NCBI RefSeq assembly: GCF_017776525.1
Contig: NZ_JACVEW010000027.1
Coordinates: 1 to 39,040, forward strand
Reading direction: 5' to 3'
DNA from: Marinobacterium alkalitolerans
Lineage (GTDB): Bacteria > Pseudomonadota > Gammaproteobacteria > Pseudomonadales > Balneatricaceae
Length of the DNA stretch: 39,040 nt
Made by a program: the position numbers and the translations under genes. Below are positions 25,102 to 33,260 of the stretch, piece after piece (positions within the stretch are counted from its first letter, which is position 1; the number at the start of each line of letters is the position of its first letter). The notes beneath the pieces were generated by a model that worked only from the letters and a program-made list of their open reading frames with translations, did not search any database and had not been told where the DNA came from.

Positions 25102-26812
25102 CGCGGCTGAACTGACATTTGAAGACCTGATCGGACTGGGCGGCCAGTCCGCTCGCAAGAGCTATTACCCCGAGCTCCTGAGCAAGATCGAGGAACTTGA
25201 GGAGGAGCGCAACCGCTACAAATGGCTCTTTGAAAACGCGCTGCACGGTATCTTTCAGGCCGACCTCACAGGGCGTATCGGCAAGGTGAATCGGGCGCTG
25301 ACACGTATTTGTGCCTATCCCGATGAGTCGGCCATGACCGAGGGGCTCAACTTCGCCACTGACCTTTTGTTCAGCGAGCGTGAGTTCAGACTGATGACTG
25401 CCCGCCTGATTGCCGATGGCCAGTTGTTCCTTTATGAGACTCGGCTGCGCCGTGCCGATGGCAGCCCGGTTGAAGTGTCGATGAATATTCTGCTGCGCAA
25501 CCGTGGTGAGCATTCCGACATCGTGGTGTTCGTGGCCGATATCACCGAACGCAAGCGCGTTCAGCAGCGCATGCATACGCTGAACGAGGAGCTTGAACAG
25601 CGAGTAGAAGAGCGTACTCGTGAACTGATGGAGGTGAACCAGCGCCTGCTGCAGGAGGTGAAAACACGTGAGCAGGCGGAGCAGGCCGCACAGTTGGCCC
25701 GAGCCGCGGCGGAGGAGGCCAATCGCAGTAAGGACAAGTATCTGGCGGCCGCCAGTCATGACCTGCTGCAGCCCCTGAATGCGGCACGGCTGCTGATCGC
25801 CGCGCTGCAGGAACGCAGTCTGCCGGATACCGAAGCCAATCTCGTAGACCGGGTCCACCTGGCGTTGGACGGTGCCGAGCAACTTCTGACGGATCTGCTC
25901 GACATTTCCCGGCTGGATCAGAATGCCGTTCAGCCCGAGTTTCAGAGCTTTCCAATTACCCGTCTGCTGGACAGCCTCAAGGCCGAATTCGAGCCGGTGG
26001 CAGAGGCTGCCGGGTTGAGCTTTCGCGTCCATCAGCGCGATCTCTGGATCACCAGCGATCCTCGCCTTCTGACTCGCATCCTGCGCAACTTTCTCAGTAA
26101 TGCCTTCCGTTACACGGATGAAGGTGGCGTGCTCATGGGGCTGCGCCGTCAGGGGCAACACCTGTTGCTGCAGGTGTGGGACACCGGCGGTGGCATCCCG
26201 GATGACAAGCAGGAAGCGATCTTTATGGAATTCTGCCGTTTGTCCCATCATCAGTCGCGCAAGGGCGGCGTGGGGCTGGGGCTGGCGATTGTCGACCGCA
26301 TTGCCCGCATGCTGGAGCATCCACTTGGGGTGCGTTCAGTGGAGGGCGCCGGTTCCTGCTTTGAAGTGCGTGTGCCGCTGGCGGCGCACATGCCCACCAG
26401 TCTGGTCGGGGCCGCTCAGCCGCCCATGGCGGCGCCCGATGCCATCGCGGGCAAGCGGGTGCTGGTGCTGGATAACGACCCGGAGATTCTTGCCAGTATG
26501 GATGCGTTGCTGCAAGGGTGGGGTATTGAGGCCGAACTGGCCATGACACTGGATGACGCCATCACGCTGTGCCACCGGCAACGCCCGGATCTGGTGTTGG
26601 CGGATTACCACCTTGAAGAAGCACGCACCGGGTTGGAGCTGAGGGGCCTCCTGAACGCGGCCGGAATGGATGCCGTGCCCATGATGATGCTGACCGCAGA
26701 CCGCACCTCGGACACCCGTGCCGATTTCCGTGCAGCTGGCGTGCAGGTGCTGAACAAGCCGGTCAAGCCCGGCAAGCTCCGGGCCTTGATGACACACCTG
26801 ATCGCCGGTTGA
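25085..26812 (+). CDS. ercS: ErcS-like hybrid histidine kinase/response regulator
   Basis: A 575-residue soluble hybrid kinase. A PAS domain (about 45-155) is followed by a coiled coil (158-215), HisKA with H225 in 'AAASHDLLQPLNAARL', and a HATPase domain with N box 'FLSNAFRYT', G1 'VWDTGGGIP' and G2 'GGVGLGLAIV'. A receiver domain (about 457-574) has phosphoacceptor D507 and K558. There is no membrane segment, so it senses a cytoplasmic signal. ATG 25085 is preferred; it overlaps the end of ercA by 17 bases. In Pseudomonas such kinases feed the regulatory cascade for PQQ-dependent alcohol oxidation. No separate response regulator lies in this window. Confidence 0.88.
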   Translation: MKKPSDAAELTFEDLIGLGGQSARKSYYPELLSKIEELEEERNRYKWLFENALHGIFQADLTGRIGKVNRALTRICAYPDESAMTEGLNFATDLLFSEREFRLMTARLIADGQLFLYETRLRRADGSPVEVSMNILLRNRGEHSDIVVFVADITERKRVQQRMHTLNEELEQRVEERTRELMEVNQRLLQEVKTREQAEQAAQLARAAAEEANRSKDKYLAAASHDLLQPLNAARLLIAALQERSLPDTEANLVDRVHLALDGAEQLLTDLLDISRLDQNAVQPEFQSFPITRLLDSLKAEFEPVAEAAGLSFRVHQRDLWITSDPRLLTRILRNFLSNAFRYTDEGGVLMGLRRQGQHLLLQVWDTGGGIPDDKQEAIFMEFCRLSHHQSRKGGVGLGLAIVDRIARMLEHPLGVRSVEGAGSCFEVRVPLAAHMPTSLVGAAQPPMAAPDAIAGKRVLVLDNDPEILASMDALLQGWGIEAELAMTLDDAITLCHRQRPDLVLADYHLEEARTGLELRGLLNAAGMDAVPMMMLTADRTSDTRADFRAAGVQVLNKPVKPGKLRALMTHLIAG

Positions 26813-26818
26813 GCGGCA

Positions 26819-27616
26819 TCAACCCTTTTTCGGGCGCGCAACCTGTTCGGCTCTGAACCCCATCAACGCCAATACGGTAAACACGACCGTCGTGGCCAGT
26901 GTGATCAGACATGCCTGCCCGTTGAACTCCGCATACAGTGCGAAGCGCACCAGCTCGACGGCATGGGTAAAGGGATTAAGACTGCAGACCCAATAGAGCC
27001 ACTCGCTGGATTCACGCATTTTCCAGAGCGGGTAGAGTGCCGATGACATGAAAAACATTGGGAAAATGACAAAGTTCATCACCCCGGCGAAGTTTTCCAG
27101 TTGCCGAATGCGCGATGACAGAAACAGCCCTATGGCCCCCAGCATCAATGCGGTGAGCAGCAGAGCCGGCAGCGCTGTCAGCAGCCCGACCAGCGGCGGC
27201 TCCACATCGACCAGCCAGCCCAGCCCGATAAAGGCATACACCTGAGCCAGTGATAACAGCGCGATGGCAACCAGCTTGGAAAACAGCAGCCAGGGGCGCG
27301 GCAGTGGGCTCATCAACAGAACCTTCATGCTCCCCATTTCACGGTCGTACACCATGGACAGGGAACCCTGCATGCCGTTGAACAGCAGAATCATGCAGCA
27401 CAGCCCCGGCAGGATATAGGTTTCGTAGGTGATGTAGGTTTCGTACGGGGGAATAATGGATACCCCCAGAGCGGCCCGAAAACCGGCGGCAAAAACGACC
27501 AGCCAGAGCAAAGGGCGCACCAGCGCACTGAGAAAGCGGGTCCGCTGGTGCAGAAAGCGGAGGAATTCGCGTTTCAGTATGCCCGTGAAGGCGATGAAAT
27601 AGGCACTCAGTGACAT
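26819..27616 (-). CDS. pedC: PedC-like ABC-2 permease (PQQ-dependent alcohol oxidation-associated)
   Basis: A 265-residue ABC-2 type permease with about six membrane helices. It fits the PedC family of transporters that accompany PQQ-dependent alcohol dehydrogenases: 'ILKREFLRFLHQRTRFLSALVRP' begins it, with 'GSMKVLLMSPLPRPWLLFSK' as coupling region and 'YPLWKMRESSEWLYWVCSLNPFTHAVEL' near the end. Despite the nearby binding protein, ABC-2 permeases of this type are usually exporters; the substrate is not established. The start overlaps the ATPase gene by ten bases. It is the last gene of the operon and converges on ercS with a six-base gap. Confidence 0.88.
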   Translation of the reverse strand: MSLSAYFIAFTGILKREFLRFLHQRTRFLSALVRPLLWLVVFAAGFRAALGVSIIPPYETYITYETYILPGLCCMILLFNGMQGSLSMVYDREMGSMKVLLMSPLPRPWLLFSKLVAIALLSLAQVYAFIGLGWLVDVEPPLVGLLTALPALLLTALMLGAIGLFLSSRIRQLENFAGVMNFVIFPMFFMSSALYPLWKMRESSEWLYWVCSLNPFTHAVELVRFALYAEFNGQACLITLATTVVFTVLALMGFRAEQVARPKKG

Positions 27617-28347
27617 GGGGGCGTATCCTTCAGGCCAGTCAGTTGCTCAAAGGTTTCCGCCAGCGAGTGCGTGCCCTGTTGAGCACAGAGGTCTTGTGCA
27701 CGCCCCTGTGTCAGCAGTCTGCCCTGATGCAGGATCAGCACCGGGTCATCCGGCTCGATCTCTTCGATCAGATGCGTGGCCCAGAGCACGGTAAGCTGAT
27801 GTTGCTGGCACAAGCCGCGTACATGGCGATTGATGGCCTGGCGTGCGGCGGTATCCAGTCCGACGGTGGCCTCATCGAGCAGCAGAATGGACGGTCGGTG
27901 CAGCAGCGCGCGTGCGATCTCGACCCGACGCCGATGGCCACCGTTGAGACTGCGAATGCTGTCCTTGAGGCGATCTGCCAGTCCCAGCTCAGCCAGCAGC
28001 GATTCGGCCTGCTGACGTACCTGTTTGGGCGAGAGTCCATGCAGGGCGCCGTGGTATTCCAGATTCTGCAGCACGCTCAGGTCCGGATCCAGGGTGCTCT
28101 GCTGAAACACCACCCCCAGCGTCTGCTTGAGCGCACGGGGCTGGCGGCGCGTGGGAACTCCATCCAGACGGATGTCGCCTGACTGCAGTGAATACAGCTG
28201 GGTCAGCAAGGCATACAGGGTGCTCTTGCCGGCGCCGTTGGGGCCCAGCAAAGCGTTCAGGCGACCGCTTTCAAGCTGAAAGCTCACGTCATTCAGGGCC
28301 TTGCGGCTGCCATAATGAAATGACAGCCCTTCTACCTCGATCCCCAT
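27607..28347 (-). CDS. pedB: ABC transporter ATPase (PQQ-dependent alcohol oxidation-associated)
   Basis: A 246-residue ABC ATPase. Walker A 'GPNGAGKST' is at residues 35-43, a Q-loop near Q82, signature LNGGH at 134-138 (a variant of LSGGQ), and Walker B 'ILLLDEATVGLD' with catalytic E159. 'ATHLIEEIE' carries the switch His. It energises the permease encoded next to it. GGAG six to seven bases before the ATG overlaps the end of the beta-propeller gene; the end overlaps the permease gene by ten bases. The assignment to the PQQ-linked subfamily rests on the four-gene order and the partner genes. Confidence 0.88.
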   Translation of the reverse strand: MGIEVEGLSFHYGSRKALNDVSFQLESGRLNALLGPNGAGKSTLYALLTQLYSLQSGDIRLDGVPTRRQPRALKQTLGVVFQQSTLDPDLSVLQNLEYHGALHGLSPKQVRQQAESLLAELGLADRLKDSIRSLNGGHRRRVEIARALLHRPSILLLDEATVGLDTAARQAINRHVRGLCQQHQLTVLWATHLIEEIEPDDPVLILHQGRLLTQGRAQDLCAQQGTHSLAETFEQLTGLKDTPPCH

Positions 28348-28350
28348 GTT

Positions 28351-29322
28351 TTACTCCAGTGTGACCACACCCCAGGGGTAGCGTCCGACCTTGATCGATT
28401 TGATGACTTTCAGTGCGTCGACATCGATCACCGACACATCACCGCTGACGCCATTGGTGGTCAACAGGTAACGCTGGTCGGGGGTGAATTCCATGTGCCA
28501 GACGCGGCGACCCACCAGCAGGTAGTCCAGCACTTCATAGGTACTGGCATCGACCACCGCAACGTGGTTGGACGGGCCCAGGGCGACAAAGGCGTAACGT
28601 CCGTCGGCCGAGAGCTTCACGCCTACGGGCTGGATTTTGTCCGGATGAATGCCACGGATCTTGAAGCTGAGCTTCTTGATGATTTCACGGCTGGCCACGT
28701 CTACTACAGAGACGGTGCCGCCGATTTCGGAAGAGGCCCAGAGGATCTCACCGTTCTGGCTGAATTCCACGTGGCGGGGGCGCTGGTCGACCAGCGTATT
28801 GTCCACCAGCTCGTGTGTTTCCGTGTCGATCCAGTGCAGCATGCTGGTGGTTTCGCTGGTGTTCACGGCCCAGCGCCCATCCGGGCTTACCGCCATGCCT
28901 TCCGGCTCGACCCCGACTTCGATCTGGGCCAGTACCTCGTGGCTCTCGGTGTTGACCACCGTCACCAGCGCATCGTCCTCGTTGGAGATGTACAGGCGCT
29001 TGTTGTCAGGGTGCAGTGCAAACTGCTCCGGGTCTTCACCCGAGGGCAGGTTGCTGATGATGCGGTGGGTGGCCAGATCCATCACCTGAACGGTATCGGA
29101 GTCGCTGGCGCAGATGTAGAGCCGCGTCTTGTCCTTTGACAGCGCAATGCCGCGCGGGCGTTCACCCACTTCGATTGTATCGGTGACCTCCAGCGTGTTC
29201 AGATCAATGACTGACAGCGTATTGTCCTTTTCGTTGGACACATAGGCGGTCGCAGCCTGAGCTGCCGGCGCTGCCATCAGAGCGCTCAGCAACAGTGACT
29301 TGAGGAAGGGGGGCTTGAACAT
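28351..29322 (-). CDS. YVTN beta-propeller protein, periplasmic, PQQ/ABC-associated
   Basis: A 323-residue exported protein. A signal peptide (about 1-24, ending 'APAAQA') precedes roughly seven YVTN-type blades such as 'AYVSNEKDNTLSVIDLNTLEV' shortened at each turn ('TLSVIDLNT', 'TVQVMDLAT', 'LVTVVNTES', 'TVSVVDVAS', 'HVAVVDAST', 'DVSVIDVDA'). It matches the beta-propeller that accompanies the PQQ-dependent alcohol oxidation ABC system. The ATG at 29322 has AAAGGAG seven bases upstream and shares one base with the stop of the upstream gene (TGATG). Likely a periplasmic partner of the transporter; its ligand is unknown. Confidence 0.88.
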   Translation of the reverse strand: MFKPPFLKSLLLSALMAAPAAQAATAYVSNEKDNTLSVIDLNTLEVTDTIEVGERPRGIALSKDKTRLYICASDSDTVQVMDLATHRIISNLPSGEDPEQFALHPDNKRLYISNEDDALVTVVNTESHEVLAQIEVGVEPEGMAVSPDGRWAVNTSETTSMLHWIDTETHELVDNTLVDQRPRHVEFSQNGEILWASSEIGGTVSVVDVASREIIKKLSFKIRGIHPDKIQPVGVKLSADGRYAFVALGPSNHVAVVDASTYEVLDYLLVGRRVWHMEFTPDQRYLLTTNGVSGDVSVIDVDALKVIKSIKVGRYPWGVVTLE

Positions 29323-30500
29323 CAGGAATCTCCTTTGACTGAACACTGGCTCTCGCTGGCATCGAAGCCCAGCGTATCCAGATCGGTTTTCGGGTGCAGG
29401 AAGCCGGCCTGAGGGGACTGGGATACCAGTGCACGGGGGTGAACCAGCGGGATGGGTTGGCGAAGCTGACCGCTCCAGTCTCTGAAGGTCAGCTTGCGTC
29501 CCTTGAAGGCGCCGAGCTGGAATTGATCCGACAGAATGAATGCCTTCAGGGTGTTCGGGTCAGTGCTGCGGGTCTGCGTTACCGCTTCCGCGACCGAACG
29601 CACAGCGGCCCAGCTGGCGTAGTCACGCCCGTTCATCCAGCGGTCGGCCAGCGTCTCGAACCGGCTCTGCAGTTGAGCGGCGCCCCAGGCCTCGACAACA
29701 CGATGCCAGGTCACCGGGGACATGCCCTGAGTCCCGACCACCGGACGCGGGTACCAGGTGTTGTAAGGCACGTATTCGCCGAAATCCCCGCGTTCATCCG
29801 CCACGACCACCACGTCGTACTCATCGGTCTGGGTAAACGGGGGCAGCTCTTTCTGAGCCGTTCGGCGCAGATCGGTGTCATAACTCCAGGCCTTGCGCTC
29901 CACAATTGTGGCGCCCATGCGCTGAGCGCTTCTGAGCAGGGAATCGGCATAGCGGCGGTCTTCAGGCTGATTGCCTTCGATGACCAGCCAGCGTTGCCAG
30001 CGACGTGAGGCGAGCCATTGCGCCAGTGCGTCCGTCAGCATGGCGCGTGAGGGCAGGGTATGGAGCATGCCGGGAATACATTGGCTGGTGCGCAGTGTAT
30101 TGTCCTGACTGCCTGCATTGATAAGCAGCACGTCATCGTTGAGCGCGGCCTCAACGTCAATCAGCTGCCGGGTGTTCAGGTTCAGCACGAACAGCCGCAC
30201 ACCCTGTTGATAGAGGGTTTCAGCTGCCTGCACGATCTCGTCTTGCCGGTCAGTACTGGTGGCGTGCAGGGTGTAGTGCTGCTTGAGAAAGCGGCCGGTA
30301 GTGTTGCTGTCATTGATGCCCAGCTCGGCACCGCGCAAGCCTGCATCAGCCGGCTCCGGCAGAATGTTGGACAGTACGGGGCCATGATCCGGCTCAAAGC
30401 CGAGGTAGCCGATATGGATCTCTTGCGTGGCGGCCTGCAGACCCAGTGGCGCGGCCAGCAATGCCGATAGCATCAGTCGGGGGAGGCGCTTCATTTTCAT
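29322..30500 (-). CDS. Periplasmic substrate-binding-like protein of the PQQ-linked ABC system
   Basis: A 392-residue exported protein with a signal peptide (about 1-24, 'LLAAPLGLQA'), followed by a periplasmic binding fold of the branched-amino-acid type ('HIGYLGFEPDHGPVL', 'AELGINDSNTTGRFL', 'YDVVVVADERGDFGEYVPY'). It belongs to the binding-protein family tied to PQQ-dependent alcohol dehydrogenase clusters. It heads a four-gene operon with the propeller, ATPase and permease. ATG 30500 is given; an ATG two codons in (30494) has the better-spaced AAGAG and may be the true start. In this position a binding protein next to an ABC-2 exporter is unusual and its role is open. Confidence 0.87.
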   Translation of the reverse strand: MKMKRLPRLMLSALLAAPLGLQAATQEIHIGYLGFEPDHGPVLSNILPEPADAGLRGAELGINDSNTTGRFLKQHYTLHATSTDRQDEIVQAAETLYQQGVRLFVLNLNTRQLIDVEAALNDDVLLINAGSQDNTLRTSQCIPGMLHTLPSRAMLTDALAQWLASRRWQRWLVIEGNQPEDRRYADSLLRSAQRMGATIVERKAWSYDTDLRRTAQKELPPFTQTDEYDVVVVADERGDFGEYVPYNTWYPRPVVGTQGMSPVTWHRVVEAWGAAQLQSRFETLADRWMNGRDYASWAAVRSVAEAVTQTRSTDPNTLKAFILSDQFQLGAFKGRKLTFRDWSGQLRQPIPLVHPRALVSQSPQAGFLHPKTDLDTLGFDASESQCSVKGDS

Positions 30501-30656
30501 ACTCTTGGCTTATCGTTGTTATGGAGCCAGCTTAGGGAGGAGTGTGTCGGGATGAAATATTCAGAAAGTCGGAAACATTCAGTACCGAAGTAGTATGTTG
30601 TGGCGCGGGCAGGTCTCTAGGATGGTGGGAAATAACAGCAATGAAAGGACTGAATC
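30501..30656. promoter_or_regulatory. Divergent control region of the ABC operon and cupredoxin-like gene
   Basis: A near-palindrome TTCAGTACCGAA (30578-30589, 10 of 12 positions symmetric) lies near the middle. ATTCAG occurs in direct orientation at 30559-30564 and 30577-30582, 18 bp apart. No strong sigma-70 hexamers were found, in line with activator-dependent promoters. The binding protein is unknown. Confidence 0.35.
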
Positions 30657-31097
30657 ATGTCGACCCCCACCCGTTCACTGGCCCTGGCCACCCTGATGTT
30701 TTCCAGTCTCATGGCCGCACCCGCTGCGATGGCTGAAGGAGACCTGACCACGCGTCCCGAGCGGTTGCCCGATCTGGTGCTGGGCAGCGAGCAGAGTGAT
30801 TACTCTATGTCAGTCAATCGTTATGAACTGGAAACCGGGCAGGCCTACAAGCTCAAGGTCGAGTCGACCGGACGCAAGGAATATGCCATGCAGGCCCCTG
30901 AGTTTTTCGCCTCCATCTTCCTGCGCAAGGTGGAAGCCGGAGATATGGAGATCAAGGCGGTTTCATTGACCGAGCTTGAGTTTGAGCGTGAAGGTGAGGC
31001 GGAAATCTATTTTGTGCCGATCAAACCGGGTGAATACAGCTTCTACATGAGTGGGCTTGAGCATAAGGGCATGGAGGGGACGTTCAGCGTACGCTAA
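30657..31097 (+). CDS. Exported cupredoxin-like protein with altered copper ligands
   Basis: A 146-residue exported protein with a signal peptide (about 1-26, 'LMAAPAAMA') and a single beta-rich domain. The C-terminal 'PGEYSFYMSGLEHKGMEGTFSV' region, split here as 'YSFYMSGLEH' and 'KGMEGTF', has the shape of a cupredoxin copper loop (usually Cys, His, Met). Met131 replaces Cys; H136 and M139 remain, and the first-strand His also seems lost ('GRKEYAMQAPEFF'). A blue-copper centre is therefore unlikely, but Met/His copper(I) binding is possible. AGGA lies eight bases before the ATG. It is divergent from the PQQ-linked ABC operon. Confidence 0.72.
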   Translation: MSTPTRSLALATLMFSSLMAAPAAMAEGDLTTRPERLPDLVLGSEQSDYSMSVNRYELETGQAYKLKVESTGRKEYAMQAPEFFASIFLRKVEAGDMEIKAVSLTELEFEREGEAEIYFVPIKPGEYSFYMSGLEHKGMEGTFSVR

Positions 31098-31229
31098 GCC
31101 CCTTGTCCTGCTTTTGACAGTGTTTGATGGCGCGAGAGAATAAGTGTTACAACAATCACTTACTGAGCTATTGTGTAACGGCACATGAGTGATTGTGCGC
31201 GCACCGGATTCGACAGGGAGGGAGTTTTC

Positions 31230-32075
31230 ATGGCACTCAGATTGCCGGCGTTACTGGGCCTGACCTCTTTGGCCATGCTGGCGTTTGCCGGTAACTCCCT
31301 GTTGTGCCGAGCCGCCCTGGGTGAAGGGCACATTGATGCCGCGAGCTTCACGGTAATCCGCCTGCTGTCCGGTGCGGCTGTGCTCTGGCTGTTGGTAAGA
31401 GCCCACTATGACGCGGAAAGTGGCAACGGCAGCTGGCCCTCTGCACTGGCACTGTTTGTCTACGCGGCCGGTTTTTCATTCGCCTATATCAGTCTCGAAA
31501 CGGGCATGGGAGCCTTGCTGCTCTTTGGGGCCGTACAGGCCACCATGATCGGATACGGTCTGGTCAAGGGGGAGCGTTTTACGGCGCTACAGGTTCTCGG
31601 GCTGATGCTAGCGCTTGGCGGGCTGGTTGGGCTGTTGATGCCGGGATTGTCGGCGCCGCCTCTGCAGGGAGCCCTGTTGATGCTGGCGGCGGGTATTGCC
31701 TGGGGCATTTACTCCTTGCGAGGTCGTGGCAGTGGGCATCCAACGCGAGTAACGGCCGGAAATTTTCTGCGTGCAGCGCCCTTGAGTCTGCCGCTGCTGC
31801 TGTTGGGGGGGCCCGGCGCGGATATCTCGATGCAGGGTGTGTTCTACGCCGTGGCATCCGGTGGCCTTGCCTCGGGCCTTGGCTATGCCATCTGGTACTG
31901 GGTATTGCCCGCCTGGAAAGCCAGTGCCGCTGCCAGTATTCAGCTCAGTGTGCCCGTGATCGCGGCGTTGGGCGGCGTGCTCTGGCTGGACGAGATGCTG
32001 ACGTTGCGGCTGGTGCTGGCTTCAATGGCCATTCTGGGAGGCATTGCGCTGGTGATATACCAGAAGCGGGTCTGA
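31230..32075 (+). CDS. EamA/DMT-family transporter
   Basis: A 281-residue inner-membrane protein with about ten hydrophobic helices in two EamA repeats ('FAGNSLLCRAAL' in the first, 'GIAWGIYSLRGRG' opening the second, 'PVIAALGGVLWLDE' near the end). Drug/metabolite transporters of this type mostly export amino acids or other small metabolites. ATG 31230 is preferred to one at 31185 because GGGAGGGAG lies about seven bases upstream and the first helix then starts at the N terminus. Substrate unknown. Confidence 0.9.
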   Translation: MALRLPALLGLTSLAMLAFAGNSLLCRAALGEGHIDAASFTVIRLLSGAAVLWLLVRAHYDAESGNGSWPSALALFVYAAGFSFAYISLETGMGALLLFGAVQATMIGYGLVKGERFTALQVLGLMLALGGLVGLLMPGLSAPPLQGALLMLAAGIAWGIYSLRGRGSGHPTRVTAGNFLRAAPLSLPLLLLGGPGADISMQGVFYAVASGGLASGLGYAIWYWVLPAWKASAAASIQLSVPVIAALGGVLWLDEMLTLRLVLASMAILGGIALVIYQKRV

Positions 32076-32078
32076 TAT

Positions 32079-32107
32079 CAGCCCCGGGAGCCGATGCCCC
32101 GGGGCTG
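32079..32107. terminator. Hairpin between the convergent EamA and LLM genes
   Basis: CAGCCCCGGG (32079-32088) and CCCGGGGCTG (32098-32107) pair perfectly over ten bases with a nine-base loop in the 39-base space between two convergent stops. There is no long T tract on either side, so it is a probable bidirectional terminator or transcript-end stabiliser. Confidence 0.6.
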
Positions 32108-32114
32108 AGCGGTA

Positions 32115-33122
32115 TCAGAACTGGCTGGCCAGAAGGCGGTAGCTGTCCATGCGGTCCTGATGGCTGTGTGTGACTGTCACGGTTGCAATTTCATCGCACT
32201 CAAAGGCAGTCGCCAGCTGTTCGATCTCCTGCCTGCACTGCTCAGGTGTTCCGACGGTGTAGCCATTGAGGATATGGTCATAAGCCGCCTGTTCAGAGAG
32301 TGACAAGGCGGCATATCGGTCCTGTACTTCTGAAGGTGTAAGGAAATCTTCCCGCTGTCCCATCTGGGCCGCGAGCTTGCGGTATACCGCTGTACCTGCC
32401 TTCAGTCGCGCTTCTTCTTCCGTTTCCGCACAGATGCAGGCGATCGCCAGTATCTTGTTGGGCTCGCCTTGATGGCCTGCCTTGTGCCACTCGTCCAGAT
32501 AGGCCTTGAAAATGGAGGGGTGGCAGTTATCCGGATCAATAAAGCGGGCCAGAGCAAGATTGTAGCCAAGGTGGCCTGCCAGACCGGCACTGCCGCCACT
32601 GGAGCCCAGCATCCAGAGCTCGGGCGACGGCTGATTATCCGGCAACACGCTGATATTGCTGTAGGGGTGGTTATCAGGCAGAGAGCCGTTGACGAAACCT
32701 TCCAGCAGGCGTGCCTGTTGCGCGTAGAGGTCCCCGTGATGCGGCTCATGCGGGTAGGCCAGTGCATGCGATGTGAGGCCCGTGCCGCCGGGCGCGCGCC
32801 CGATCCCCAGGTCGATACGATCCGGGTGCAGCGTGGCCATCATCTTGAAGCATTCAGCCACTTTCAACGGGCTGTAGTGGGACAGCATGACGCCGCCACT
32901 GCCGACGCGGATGTTTTCGGTCATGCTGGCGATGGTCGCTACCATGATTTCCGGGCAGGGGTTGGCGAAGTGGATACTGTCGTGGTGTTCGGCAACCCAG
33001 TAACGATGATAACCCAGGCTATCGCAGAGCTGGGCAAGCTCAACGGTCAGGCGTGGGGCTTCGATTTTTGCGTGTGAGCCGTGTACGGGTGACTGGTCGA
33101 CCACCGACAGTTTGATGTTCAT
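32115..33122 (-). CDS. LLM-class (luciferase-like) flavin-dependent oxidoreductase
   Basis: A 335-residue TIM-barrel protein of the luciferase-like monooxygenase class, close to the single-component subgroup often annotated MsnO8: 'KLSVVDQSPV' at the start, 'YWVAEHHDSIHFANPCPEI', 'GSGGVMLSHYSPLKVAE' and 'RIDLGIGRAPGG'. It would use FMNH2 or F420-like reduced flavin; the substrate is unknown. ATG 33122 has GGAGAG about six bases upstream and gives the standard N terminus. It is divergent from phhB; a 16-bp palindrome lies 18 bases before its start codon. Confidence 0.92.
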   Translation of the reverse strand: MNIKLSVVDQSPVHGSHAKIEAPRLTVELAQLCDSLGYHRYWVAEHHDSIHFANPCPEIMVATIASMTENIRVGSGGVMLSHYSPLKVAECFKMMATLHPDRIDLGIGRAPGGTGLTSHALAYPHEPHHGDLYAQQARLLEGFVNGSLPDNHPYSNISVLPDNQPSPELWMLGSSGGSAGLAGHLGYNLALARFIDPDNCHPSIFKAYLDEWHKAGHQGEPNKILAIACICAETEEEARLKAGTAVYRKLAAQMGQREDFLTPSEVQDRYAALSLSEQAAYDHILNGYTVGTPEQCRQEIEQLATAFECDEIATVTVTHSHQDRMDSYRLLASQF

Positions 33123-33140
33123 GAATCTCTCCTCTCTACA

Positions 33141-33156
33141 AGTTAATATATTAACT
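33141..33156. promoter_or_regulatory. Perfect 16-bp palindrome upstream of the LLM gene
   Basis: AGTTAATATATTAACT is a perfect inverted repeat whose nearest base is 18 bases from the LLM ATG. Its location in a divergent control region suggests an operator overlapping the transcription start region. AT-rich palindromes can arise by chance, but a perfect 16-mer is uncommon. Confidence 0.45.
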
Positions 33157-33260
33157 AAATGCAGGCCGGAGTTCAATTTGGACAGGTCGATCTTCACGTA
33201 TGACGGGGGCGCCTTGCGTGACTAGACTGCAAGTAACAACCCTTGGATGTGAGGTGTAAT

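Noticed and set aside
25022-26320. Minus-strand open frame of 432 codons opposite ercA-ercS
   Set aside because: It is antisense to clear PAS and kinase motifs, with low-complexity His/Gln-rich translation and no start signal.
27418-27445. AGGTTTCGTA repeated with 18-bp period inside the permease gene
   Set aside because: It encodes a repeated Glu-Thr-Tyr-Ile segment in frame; this resembles the normal local sequence of the family and needs no special explanation.
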